Positions 7,067 to 14,440 of a stretch of 64,000 bases of DNA are shown here, one piece after another; positions within the stretch are counted from its first letter, which is position 1, and each line of letters opens with the position of its first letter. The DNA is from Nitrospira sp. (GTDB lineage: Bacteria > Nitrospirota > Nitrospiria > Nitrospirales > Nitrospiraceae): assembly GCA_013140455.1 (NCBI GenBank), contig JABFSU010000039.1, positions 1-64,000 of the forward strand, in the 5' to 3' direction. Made by a program: the position numbers and the translations under genes. The notes beneath the pieces were generated by a model that saw nothing but the letters and a program-made list of their open reading frames with translations, had not been told where the DNA came from and did no database searches.

Positions 7067-8125
7067 ATGAATCTTTCTAACACCATGACGGTAGCACTGT
7101 TTGTCACGGGGGCTCTGCTGCCTATTGGCATAAGCGAGGCGGGAGAATCGTTGATTCCCCAGGATATGGCGTATGTCGCGCACGGGCCATCTGTCATGGG
7201 AATTGACAAAGAAGCCCCTGCCTCAGCGGCCAAGAAATCCACAGCCTACGAGCGACGAATGAATCAGCCCTGGTCCGCCGATGCCTTGAACGATGAGGGT
7301 CCGGCCCACATGGTGTTCCTGGATTCGTATCTGATCGACAAGTACGAGGTATCCAACAAGCAGTTTGGCGACTTCATGCGGGAGAAGGGTCATCCGGCCC
7401 CGGCCTACTGGGACGATCCCCGCTTGAACAAACCCGAGCAACCGGTCGCCGGAGTGAATTGGGAGGATTCCAAGACCTTCTGTGAATATCGTGGCAAACG
7501 TCTCCCAACCGAGGCGGAATGGGAAAAAGCGGCTCGTGGACCCAAAGCCAATCTGTATCCTTGGGGGAATGAATTCGGTCCGGCGAAAGCGAACTATGGC
7601 AGGAATCACGAGGCGACGATGCCGGTAGATTCCTATCCCGAGAGCGTGAGCTACTACGGTGTGTACAACATGGCCGGGAATGTTTTTGAGTGGGTCGCTG
7701 ACTGGTATGACCCCCGATATTACGGTCGGCTCGAGACCATGGTGAATCCGACCGGTCCGGCCAAAGCCATATGGATGGGCGGGACGGGCACTTATGTCGA
7801 TCGGTTGACGGTCGGAGAAAAGCGAGTCATTCGCGGGGGTTCGTGGATCGCACCAGAGGGCACGGTCAAGGCAACCCATCGGTTCTGGAATCATCCGCTC
7901 AATAACAGCTATGGCGTGGGCTTGGGGTTCCGCTGTGCCAAGACCGCCCCGCCGGAAATCGAACAGCAGATCAGGGATGCATACATCACCGCACTTGTGG
8001 AGATGGGACGTGAGCGGTTTTCGGACGCTCAGCAGGCAGTGGCTCGCGGCTTGGCCATTGACCCGAAGAATGTCGAACTGTTGGAGCTCAGCCCGTTGAT
8101 CGAGCAGTCGATGAAGAAATCGTAA
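7067..8125 (+). CDS. Secreted SUMF1/FGE-fold protein (copy 2)
   Basis: 352 residues from the ATG at 7067, which follows AGGAGG by 6 nt; the track's earlier start (7025) overlaps the hairpin. A signal peptide is seen (GALLPIGISEAGES). The FGE-sulfatase fold covers about residues 65-305 with KRLPTEAEWEKAA, GNVFEWVADWYD, RVIRGGSW and GLGFRCA. As in copy 1, no cysteine occupies the FGE catalytic position (KATHRFWNHPLNNS). The C-terminal 50 residues again resemble a TPR-like helix pair (ALVEMGRERFSDAQQAVARG). Close to copy 1 throughout, so a tandem duplication is likely. An N-terminal insertion (about residues 30-85) before the fold is unique to this copy. Confidence 0.85.
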   Translation: MNLSNTMTVALFVTGALLPIGISEAGESLIPQDMAYVAHGPSVMGIDKEAPASAAKKSTAYERRMNQPWSADALNDEGPAHMVFLDSYLIDKYEVSNKQFGDFMREKGHPAPAYWDDPRLNKPEQPVAGVNWEDSKTFCEYRGKRLPTEAEWEKAARGPKANLYPWGNEFGPAKANYGRNHEATMPVDSYPESVSYYGVYNMAGNVFEWVADWYDPRYYGRLETMVNPTGPAKAIWMGGTGTYVDRLTVGEKRVIRGGSWIAPEGTVKATHRFWNHPLNNSYGVGLGFRCAKTAPPEIEQQIRDAYITALVEMGRERFSDAQQAVARGLAIDPKNVELLELSPLIEQSMKKS

Positions 8126-8133
8126 GGAATCGG

Positions 8134-8153
8134 CACCGTCCGTCGTGACGGTG
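8134..8153 (+). other. Intergenic hairpin upstream of the His-rich protein gene
   Basis: CACCGTC-cgtcgt-GACGGTG makes a 7-bp stem between copy 2 and the next gene, without a T-tract. It follows the same pattern as the hairpins at 5988 and 7014. Confidence 0.45.
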
Positions 8154-8175
8154 GGATCGAGACGGAGGAGTAGTC

Positions 8176-8544
8176 ATGACACAGTACACAAGAATTGTCC
8201 TCGTGATTTCACTCAGCGCGCTATTGGGAGCAGCAACGGTTCAGGCCGGACCTCTTGATCCGGACCGCCACCCGCACCCGGACAGCGCCAAGGCGGTTCA
8301 TGAAGCGGAACACGACGTGGATCACGCTTGGGAGATCTATCATCGCGCAGCGCTAGGGGGGACGGTGGCCTCACCGGCTCTGCAGGCTGACATCGAGGAA
8401 CATTTGCACGAGGCCAGAACCCTCGTCACTCAGGCGCAGGAAGCGGCTGAGCGGGGGGATAAGCGCCAGGTAGAGCGGCTGGTCGGCCAAGTCAAAATCC
8501 ATACGACCCACGCCATCGAGGGGAGCAAGGAGCAGAAGAAATGA
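8176..8544 (+). CDS. Small exported His-rich helical protein
   Basis: 122 residues. GGAGGAG lies just before the ATG. A signal peptide (LLGAATVQAG) is followed by a His-rich segment (DRHPHPDSAKAVHEAEHDVDH) and then charged amphipathic helices rich in Glu, Ala and His. The overall look resembles small periplasmic metal-binding helical proteins such as SmbP, but the regular His repeat of SmbP is not present, so the name is not assigned. The stop overlaps the next start (ATGA), indicating translational coupling with the third SUMF1 paralogue. Possible role: metal binding or structural partner of the SUMF1 proteins (inference). Confidence 0.7.
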   Translation: MTQYTRIVLVISLSALLGAATVQAGPLDPDRHPHPDSAKAVHEAEHDVDHAWEIYHRAALGGTVASPALQADIEEHLHEARTLVTQAQEAAERGDKRQVERLVGQVKIHTTHAIEGSKEQKK

Positions 8545-9386
8545 CACCAGGTCTCAGGAGTAACACAGCTCGCTGGAACATCATGGCCGCGATCGTGGCG
8601 ATTGTCTGTGCTGTTGTGCAGCCATCGGCCATGGCGGCGTCGCCGGCTGCGAAAGAGCTTGATCCGGTCCCCATGGTAACGATACCGGCAGGAGAATTCT
8701 TGATGGGGAATCCCGAGGGAAAAGGTCGTGCCGACGAGTGGCCGCAGCGATCTGTCTATCTCGATGCGTTCGCCATCGATCAAGTGGAAGTCACGAACGA
8801 ACGGTATCTGGCTTTCGTCGCCACCACGGGCCATCGAAATCCTCCGAGTCCCTATGGCACGGGTCCGCTCGTGTCGGCCAAGGGCATTGAGCAGCTCCCG
8901 GTTGTGCAGACGACGTGGTACGACGCCAAGGCCTATTGCAGTTGGGCCAAGAAGCGGCTGCCGACTGAGGCGGAATGGGAAAAGGCGGCACGTGGAACCG
9001 ATGGCCGTCTCTTTCCCTGGGGCAATGAGCCGGCGACCGTTAGGCGCGCCAACTTTGATCGTGAATGGGAAGAGGAGAAGACCTTGCAACCGGTGGGGTC
9101 ATTGCCCGACGGCGATTCGCCCTACGGAGTCAAGGATATGGCCGGCAATGCCCGGGAATGGGTGTCCGACTGGTATGACGCGGACTACTACAAACATGCG
9201 CCGGCCCGGAATCCTCAGGGGCCCGACAAGAAAGGTGTGGTGCGCTCGATTCGTGGCGGCTCGTGGCATAGCCCGCTGGCCGATATCACGACATCAGCCA
9301 GAGGCCGGGGCGGATTTGCCCTCCAGACTCATGGCACAGGCTTCCGTTGTGCCCGGGGTCTCGATGGAGAGGTCCAGCAGAAATGA
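8541..9386 (+). CDS. Secreted SUMF1/FGE-fold protein (copy 3, short)
   Basis: 281 residues, start coupled (ATGA) to the previous gene. A longer n-region precedes the signal peptide (AVVQPSAMAAS). The FGE-sulfatase fold spans about residues 45-275: IPAGEFLMGN, KRLPTEAEWEKAA, GNAREWVSDWYD, SIRGGSW, GTGFRCARG. The FGE catalytic cysteines are again missing (TTSARGRGGFALQTH). Unlike copies 1 and 2 it lacks the helical C-terminal extension, so it is more diverged. It is probably the last gene of the operon, because a terminator-like hairpin follows. Confidence 0.85.
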   Translation: MTPGLRSNTARWNIMAAIVAIVCAVVQPSAMAASPAAKELDPVPMVTIPAGEFLMGNPEGKGRADEWPQRSVYLDAFAIDQVEVTNERYLAFVATTGHRNPPSPYGTGPLVSAKGIEQLPVVQTTWYDAKAYCSWAKKRLPTEAEWEKAARGTDGRLFPWGNEPATVRRANFDREWEEEKTLQPVGSLPDGDSPYGVKDMAGNAREWVSDWYDADYYKHAPARNPQGPDKKGVVRSIRGGSWHSPLADITTSARGRGGFALQTHGTGFRCARGLDGEVQQK

Positions 9387-9427
9387 GTGGCGAGGTGATG
9401 GTGTGATGGACTTCAATGATAATGCCC

Positions 9428-9452
9428 GAAATCCGGAGGCCGGTTTCTTTTT
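9428..9452 (+). terminator. Rho-independent terminator after the SUMF1 operon
   Basis: GAAAtCCGG-agg-CCGGTTTC (8 bp with one bulge) followed by TTTTT. It lies 42 nt after the copy-3 stop, with the stem directly running into the T-tract. Confidence 0.6.
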
Positions 9453-9504
9453 CCTGTCCGGGTGGCGCCGCGACTCCGCACGGCGTCTCCCGCTGAGGTA
9501 GATG

Positions 9505-9526
9505 GGTCTCTCCATCCGGAGAGACC
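9505..9526 (+). other. Perfect hairpin in the leader before the second operon
   Basis: GGTCTCTCC-atcc-GGAGAGACC, a 9-bp perfect stem with a tetraloop. It sits in a structured 150-nt stretch between the terminator and the 40-codon ORF. No known riboswitch consensus was recognised. Confidence 0.5.
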
Positions 9527-9600
9527 TGTCCCCTCGGTGAAGTTCTGAAACCGGTTCCATGAAGCCGGGTGGCGCAGTCGATTATGACAAGGAGGACAGG

Positions 9601-9723
9601 ATGACCACCATGATCATGTTGTTTCTGGCGATCGGATCGTTGAGCTGCTGCATGCAGGTAATGCATCGGGAAACCGCCACGGTGAAGCGGCGGCAGGCCG
9701 GGGCGAGTATGCCTCGTGTGTAA
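9601..9723 (+). CDS. 40-residue membrane peptide (below ORF-track size)
   Basis: ATG at 9601 preceded by AAGGAGG at ideal spacing; the stop TAA is at 9721-9723. The peptide begins MTTMIMLFLAIGSLSCCMQV, a single hydrophobic helix with a Cys pair, then a basic tail (VKRRQAGASMPRV). It could be a small membrane protein or a lipoprotein-like peptide. It is the first frame of the long plus-strand cluster and is followed 45 nt later by the second zinc-ribbon gene. Support is the ribosome site and the topology; no family is recognised. Confidence 0.5.
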   Translation: MTTMIMLFLAIGSLSCCMQVMHRETATVKRRQAGASMPRV

Positions 9724-9767
9724 TAAGACCGGCAGGGCCACCACTTACGATCGCGCCGAGGGACGCT

Positions 9768-10091
9768 GTGGACTTGAATGGAAGTCCGAACAATCCTCCC
9801 ATTACACCGCACGAGGACGACTACTGTGCGCGTTGCGGCGGACTGATGGTTGTGGAGCACTACATCGATTTGCAGGACGACACGGGGCAGATCGGTCTGA
9901 CGGCGTTGCGCTGCATGAGTTGCGGAGAAGTCATCGACCCCGTCATTCTTCAGAATCGTGAGAGACCGGCGCCCAATCTCTTGTATGGCACGAAGCAGCG
10001 GAAGTACGCGCAGCCAGTCGATCCGGGGGAATCTGGTGGCTCCGGCAACCGGGAAGGCGATGACAGCGGCGGAGCATCCCGGCACAATTGA
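9768..10091 (+). CDS. Small Cys4 zinc-ribbon protein (paralogue of 5682-5975)
   Basis: 107 residues from a GTG start, with GAGGGA 5 nt upstream; a TTG two codons later is the alternative. The core CARCGGLMVVEHYIDL...RCMSCGEVIDPVI matches the first zinc-ribbon protein nearly position by position, including the DPVI box after the second knuckle. The C-terminal tail is low-complexity (Gly/Ser/Asp-rich) and differs between the two. The two copies bracket the SUMF1 operon, and each stands at the head of an operon. This suggests a shared, perhaps regulatory, function in the CarH-linked region (inference). Confidence 0.72.
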   Translation: MDLNGSPNNPPITPHEDDYCARCGGLMVVEHYIDLQDDTGQIGLTALRCMSCGEVIDPVILQNRERPAPNLLYGTKQRKYAQPVDPGESGGSGNREGDDSGGASRHN

Positions 10092-10144
10092 CCCGTGACC
10101 CGCCGGGCAGCCAGGAGTGTTTCTGTGAATGAGGAGAGGCGATC

Positions 10145-11062
10145 ATGAACGTGGTGGTGACAGGCGGAACGGGATTTATCGGTCGGCCCCTCTGTACGGC
10201 GCTTCGCCGGGACGGTCATACCGTCACGCTCCTGACGCGCAGGCCGGCAGAAGCCCATCACGTATTCGGTCGTGCGGTAGCCGTTGTTGAGTGGAATAGT
10301 CGAGAGAGGGGATCCTGGGAGAAGACTCTGGAGGCGGCCGATGCCGTGATCAACCTGGCCGGCGCTCCGATTGCCGATGCCCGCTGGACCACTGCGCGGA
10401 AGCGCCTGCTCATCGACAGCCGGGTGTCGACGACTCGCCTGTTGGTTGAAGCCCTGTCCCGCCGGTCCTCTAAACCCCGCGCGCTGATCAGCGCGTCGGG
10501 CATCGGCTACTACGGTGCGAGCGACGATCGCATCCTGGATGAGGGGGCCGTCCGCGGTCAGGGATTTCTGGCTGACCTCTGCCTTGAGTGGGAAGCGGCA
10601 GCGTTGGCGGCGGCATCGTTCGGAACTCGTGTGGTGATCTTGCGGACCGGAATGGTGCTTGAACAAGACGGCGGTGCGTTGCCCAAGATGCTGTTGCCGT
10701 TTCGGCTGTTCGCGGGCGGTCCGATCATGCCGGGCACGCAGTGGGTGTCCTGGATCCATCGGCGCGATCACATCGGTGTGATCCAGTGGGCGCTTGCCAC
10801 GTCGAGCGTCTCCGGTCCCGTCAATACCGTCGCCCCCGGCGCGGTGACGATGGAGACGTTCTGCGACGAGCTCGGACGAGTACTTCATCGCCCTTCCTGG
10901 CTGCCGGTGCCAGGGTTCGCACTCAAGGCAGCTCTGGGGGAATTGGGGACGTTGATGACGACCGGACAGCGGGTCGGTCCGGCGAAAGCGCTCGCGGGCG
11001 GCTATACGTTTCAGTATCCAACCCTGGAGCCGGCGTTGCGGGCGATTCTCACGAAGGCGTGA
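10145..11062 (+). CDS. TIGR01777-family NAD(P)-dependent epimerase/oxidoreductase
   Basis: 305 residues, ribosome site GAGGAG upstream. The N-terminal Rossmann motif VVVTGGTGFIGRPL and the YYG active-site region (GIGYYGASDD) place it in the extended SDR family TIGR01777 (YfcH-like, SDR39U). Substrate unknown. The C-terminal half includes the conserved GGPIMPGTQWVSWIHRRDH segment of this family. It is soluble and cytoplasmic. It opens the run of short-gap genes leading to photolyase; homologues are frequent members of light/singlet-oxygen gene sets. Confidence 0.85.
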   Translation: MNVVVTGGTGFIGRPLCTALRRDGHTVTLLTRRPAEAHHVFGRAVAVVEWNSRERGSWEKTLEAADAVINLAGAPIADARWTTARKRLLIDSRVSTTRLLVEALSRRSSKPRALISASGIGYYGASDDRILDEGAVRGQGFLADLCLEWEAAALAAASFGTRVVILRTGMVLEQDGGALPKMLLPFRLFAGGPIMPGTQWVSWIHRRDHIGVIQWALATSSVSGPVNTVAPGAVTMETFCDELGRVLHRPSWLPVPGFALKAALGELGTLMTTGQRVGPAKALAGGYTFQYPTLEPALRAILTKA

Positions 11063-11075
11063 AGGAGGATGGATC

Positions 11076-11540
11076 ATGGACACCCTCATCCAGTTTATTC
11101 ATGCGTTAGCGGTTGCCATTCTGGTCGGTAAAGTCGTGCTCTTGTCCTTCGTGGTGGCGCCTATCCTGGCAAAGAATCTCGACCGGGAACCGTTCGGGAA
11201 AGTCGTGCGGCAGTTGTTTCCGGCTTATTACGGGTTAGGGATGGGGACGGCAGTTGCCGGATTCATCGCGGTGAACGGGCTGGTGGCGATGCACTCGAGC
11301 AGTGCGCGGCTGCTTATTGCCGGCGGGCTCTGGATTCTCGTGCTGGTGACCGAAGCCTACTGCCGGTCGACATTGACGCCCCAGAGCAATGCGATACGGG
11401 ATCGGCTTAAGGAACAGGAGTCGCGGGGAGCCGTTGATCCGGTCCTCCAGGCCTCGTGGCAGCGGGTGCATCAACGGTCTGTCTATTTGAATTCCAGCGT
11501 GCTCCTTGCCGGCTGTAGTTTGATAGCGCTGATTCGTTAG
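11076..11540 (+). CDS. DUF4149-type integral membrane protein
   Basis: 154 residues with four predicted membrane helices (about 5-30, 48-72, 80-98 and 132-152). The first contains FIHALAVAILVGKVVLLSFVVAP, typical of DUF4149/TMEM205-like proteins (FAPxxF region). AAGGAGG precedes the ATG, and the gap to the epimerase is 13 nt. No enzymatic motif is visible. It sits in the same transcription unit as the epimerase and PDZ protein. Confidence 0.65.
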   Translation: MDTLIQFIHALAVAILVGKVVLLSFVVAPILAKNLDREPFGKVVRQLFPAYYGLGMGTAVAGFIAVNGLVAMHSSSARLLIAGGLWILVLVTEAYCRSTLTPQSNAIRDRLKEQESRGAVDPVLQASWQRVHQRSVYLNSSVLLAGCSLIALIR

Positions 11541-11568
11541 TGGCGATCCAACATGAAGGAGGGACAAC

Positions 11569-12021
11569 ATGAACAGGAAAACCGCCTATCTGGCCGGTTG
11601 TGTGATGTTGGGGGTGTTGTGCAGTATGGAGGTGCGCGCGGCGGAAGGCCAGGCGACGCCGTCTCCGTACGCCCATGGCGATGAAGCCGCGCTGCCGAAC
11701 GGTGTCATCGGCGTCTCGTTGCAGGTCGGGGCTGAGCGGATCGGCGATCCGGCAGTGTTGTATGTCGGCATGGTGCATCCGGAAGGTCCGGCCCATCAGG
11801 CGGGGCTGGCGCACGGAGACGAGATTGTGACGGTGGATGGAACGGCCACGACGGGCAAAAGCTACGAGCAGGTCGTGAAGATGATTCGTGGCACAGCCGG
11901 GACTGTGGTCAAGCTGGGCGTGAAGGGCGAGGGAGGCATGCGGGAACTGTCGATCACCCGCGTCGCCGGTGACAAACTTCCGAAGGGCCCGGCCGGATCG
12001 CACGGCGGTCCATCGAAATAG
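11569..12021 (+). CDS. Exported PDZ-domain protein
   Basis: 150 residues; GGAGGG upstream of the ATG. A signal peptide (LCSMEVRAAEG) is followed by a single PDZ domain (about residues 45-135), including GPAHQAGLAHGDEIVTVDG. No protease domain is attached, so it is not DegP-like; it probably binds protein C-termini in the periplasm. Followed after 8 nt by another exported protein. Confidence 0.8.
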   Translation: MNRKTAYLAGCVMLGVLCSMEVRAAEGQATPSPYAHGDEAALPNGVIGVSLQVGAERIGDPAVLYVGMVHPEGPAHQAGLAHGDEIVTVDGTATTGKSYEQVVKMIRGTAGTVVKLGVKGEGGMRELSITRVAGDKLPKGPAGSHGGPSK

Positions 12022-12029
12022 GAGTCATC

Positions 12030-12563
12030 ATGGTCTGTCGCTGGACGTTCATTGCACTATTTGCGCTGCTGGTCTTCTTGGGGCACGGGGCGGCGTCAGC
12101 TGATTCAGGAAAGGTGAGCGCAGTCACGGCTCACCCTACCCTGGCAAAGGCGAATCTCTTCTTGGCAGCCGGCGATTATCGTCGTGCGCTCGAAGCCTGC
12201 CAGCGAGCCATCGATGACGCACCGTCGGCAGCCCATTACATCCACCTGACCTATGTGTACCAGGCGATCGATGCCTATTTGGAACATCTGTCGCAGGAAG
12301 AGCGATGGATGGCGGTCGAGCACCTCTATCTGAATCTGGCCTATCGCGACACGGAGGACCTGGTCGATCCTCCGGGAGGTCTGGCTCGCATGGCCAAGGA
12401 AATGATTCAGGCCAGTGTGCGGCAACAGTCCGACGTCAGTGCGGCGATGGCCAATCGACTGGATAGGGCCGAGTCGGATCGTCTTTGGGTGGAACAGACA
12501 CAGTGGCGGGCCGCGAATCCGAAGACCTGGTGGCAGGGGGTGCCCCCCGCCTGGATGCGATAG
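12030..12563 (+). CDS. Exported hypothetical protein with a TPR-like helix pair
   Basis: 177 residues. Signal peptide (LLVFLGHGAASADS). Residues about 38-70 read like one TPR unit (ANLFLAAGDYRRALEACQRAID). The rest is helical, with a Trp-rich C-terminus (WVEQTQWRAANPKTWWQGVPPAW). No family recognised. It is tightly spaced with its neighbours on both sides (8 and 9 nt), so it belongs to the cluster. Confidence 0.65.
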   Translation: MVCRWTFIALFALLVFLGHGAASADSGKVSAVTAHPTLAKANLFLAAGDYRRALEACQRAIDDAPSAAHYIHLTYVYQAIDAYLEHLSQEERWMAVEHLYLNLAYRDTEDLVDPPGGLARMAKEMIQASVRQQSDVSAAMANRLDRAESDRLWVEQTQWRAANPKTWWQGVPPAWMR

Positions 12564-12572
12564 GAGGGAGAG

Positions 12573-12995
12573 ATGCGCGCACAGCCGGTCGGAGCAGATA
12601 TCAAAATATGGGGCGGGCTGTTTTTGATCGTCGGCACGATGGATCTGATCATCATCGTGTTGTTTCCCGCCTATGCGCTCAAGCTGTTCGGGACCAGTGT
12701 GGCGGGGCCCGCCTCGTTCCTGATCAAGCTCCACTCCCCTGCCGTGCATCTGTTGATCGGTTACGGGTTTCTCTGGCTGCGCCCGTGGGCCTGGGGTTTG
12801 AGTCTGGCCTATGCCGGGTTCGGCATTGTGAGCGAGACGATGAATCAGCTCGCCTTTGGATTTCATGGCGTCCGTTCGGGGTTCATCGCCACGACTCTTC
12901 TGTTTGCCCTGTATCTCATCCGGCGACGTACGGTCTTTGTCGATGAGCCGATGTCCGGCAACAAACCGAAACGGGCCTCACAGGAGTTGCTCTGA
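12573..12995 (+). CDS. Four-helix integral membrane protein
   Basis: 140 residues. Hydrophobic segments lie at about 12-35, 45-65, 68-90 and 95-120. GGAGGGAG lies immediately upstream. The TGA overlaps the ATG of photolyase by one base, implying coupled translation. No family recognised. The C-terminal tail is basic and cytoplasmic. Confidence 0.65.
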   Translation: MRAQPVGADIKIWGGLFLIVGTMDLIIIVLFPAYALKLFGTSVAGPASFLIKLHSPAVHLLIGYGFLWLRPWAWGLSLAYAGFGIVSETMNQLAFGFHGVRSGFIATTLLFALYLIRRRTVFVDEPMSGNKPKRASQELL

Positions 12996-14440
12996 TGCGT
13001 GGCCTCGTCTGGTTCAGACGGGATCTCCGACTGCTCGATCAACCGGCGCTGACGGCGGCCTGTCAGGAGTGCGATAAGGTGCTACCGTTTTTTGTGTTTG
13101 ATGAGCCGCTGCTCCAGTCCCGTGAGTTCGGTTCCGCCTGCGTGAACTTCATGCTGGGTTGCCTCCAGGAATTGTCGGCATCACTGGCCGGCCGGGGACT
13201 CGCGTTGCAGTGGCGACGGGGTGAACCCGTGGAAGCAGTGGTGCAGGCCGCGCGAGAATGGAAGGTCGACGTCGTCTATTGGAATCGCGACTATGAGCCT
13301 GTGGCGATCGAACGTGATCGCCGGGTGCAGCTCGCGCTTGCCGAACAGGGTATCCGTACCATGACGTTCAAAGATCATGTGGTGTTTGAGGCGGAAGAGA
13401 TCCGGGGCGCCACTGGAGATCCGTTGCAACGGTACAGTGCCTATCGTGCGCGCTGGTGGGCCAAGTGGCAGGCTTCGAAACCGTCACCTCTGGCGAGCCC
13501 CAAGCTCAAGACATCGACCGTGGTTCCATCGCTATCCGCCCCGCGTGCTCTTCCTTCTCCGGTAGAACTAGGGTACGACCGGGTCGTCCCATGGATCAAT
13601 CCGGGCGAGCGGCAGGCGCAGATGCGGCTGCAGGAGTTTCTCGGGAAATCTGTCCACACGTATGGTGATGGGAGAAACCGGCCGGGTGTGGACGGGAGTT
13701 CGCGTCTCTCTCCGCATTTCCGTTTCGGCACACTGTCGGTTCGCACCGCTGTTCATGAAGCCCTGGCTGCTCTCGCGAAAGGCAGGCGGGTGTCGAGGGC
13801 GGACGTGCTCATCTGGATCGATGAGCTGGTCTGGAGAGAATTTTTTCAGCAAGTGCTCTCAGCCTTTCCCCGGGTGGTGAAGGGTCCGTTCCGCGACGTG
13901 GCGGTTCCTCCTGTCCGCACACCGGGGTTTGAACGGGACCGGTTGTTTCAGGCCTGGTGTCAGGGAAGAACCGGTTTTCCGATCGTGGATGCGGGCATGC
14001 GGCAGTTGAATCAGACGGGATGGATGCACAATCGGGTGCGGATGATCGTGGCCTCGTTCCTGATCAAAGATCTGCGGATCGACTGGCAAAGCGGCGAGCG
14101 GTATTTCATGCAGCACCTGCTGGATGCCGATGTGGCGGCGAACAATGGAAACTGGCAGTGGTGTGCTGCAACCGGGACGGACGCGATGCGCGGGTATCGT
14201 ATTTTTAATCCGGCGCTGCAAAGCAAGAAATTCGATCCGGATGGTCTCTACCTCCGTGCGTACCTGCCGGAATTGGCGAACGTAACGGGTAAGTGGATTC
14301 ATGAGCCGCATCTGATGACTCCCGATGAGCAGGATCGGGCCGGATGCCGGATCGGTATCGAATACCCCTCGCCTCTTGTGGATCACGCGCAGGCCCGCCG
14401 GGAGTATCTGGATCTCGGCAAACAGACGGTGACGACATGA
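12995..14440 (+). CDS. phrB: Deoxyribodipyrimidine photolyase (class I CPD photolyase)
   Basis: 481 residues, close to the 470-480 usual for class I enzymes. The N-terminal antenna domain starts LVWFRRDLRLLDQPAL. The C-terminal FAD domain has WMHNRVRMIVASFLIKDL, the AANNGNWQWCAATGTDA block and RIFNPALQSKKFDP, all hallmark regions of photolyase/cryptochrome FAD binding and the electron-transfer Trp chain. It repairs cyclobutane pyrimidine dimers with blue/near-UV light. The start overlaps the previous gene by 1 nt, and the stop overlaps the next gene by 4 nt. Location behind a CarH-type regulator fits light induction. Confidence 0.95.
   Translation: MRGLVWFRRDLRLLDQPALTAACQECDKVLPFFVFDEPLLQSREFGSACVNFMLGCLQELSASLAGRGLALQWRRGEPVEAVVQAAREWKVDVVYWNRDYEPVAIERDRRVQLALAEQGIRTMTFKDHVVFEAEEIRGATGDPLQRYSAYRARWWAKWQASKPSPLASPKLKTSTVVPSLSAPRALPSPVELGYDRVVPWINPGERQAQMRLQEFLGKSVHTYGDGRNRPGVDGSSRLSPHFRFGTLSVRTAVHEALAALAKGRRVSRADVLIWIDELVWREFFQQVLSAFPRVVKGPFRDVAVPPVRTPGFERDRLFQAWCQGRTGFPIVDAGMRQLNQTGWMHNRVRMIVASFLIKDLRIDWQSGERYFMQHLLDADVAANNGNWQWCAATGTDAMRGYRIFNPALQSKKFDPDGLYLRAYLPELANVTGKWIHEPHLMTPDEQDRAGCRIGIEYPSPLVDHAQARREYLDLGKQTVTT

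Noticed and set aside
6030-9386. True formylglycine-generating enzymes
   Set aside because: The fold is present, but the catalytic cysteine pair is missing in all three proteins and no sulfatase is nearby.
9387-9600. Riboswitch (for example cobalamin) in the leader of the second operon
   Set aside because: Hairpins are clear, but no known riboswitch core motif could be matched by eye.
9950-11089. 379-aa minus-strand ORF
   Set aside because: Antisense shadow of the epimerase and zinc-ribbon genes, with Arg/Pro/His-rich composition typical of G+C-rich shadows.
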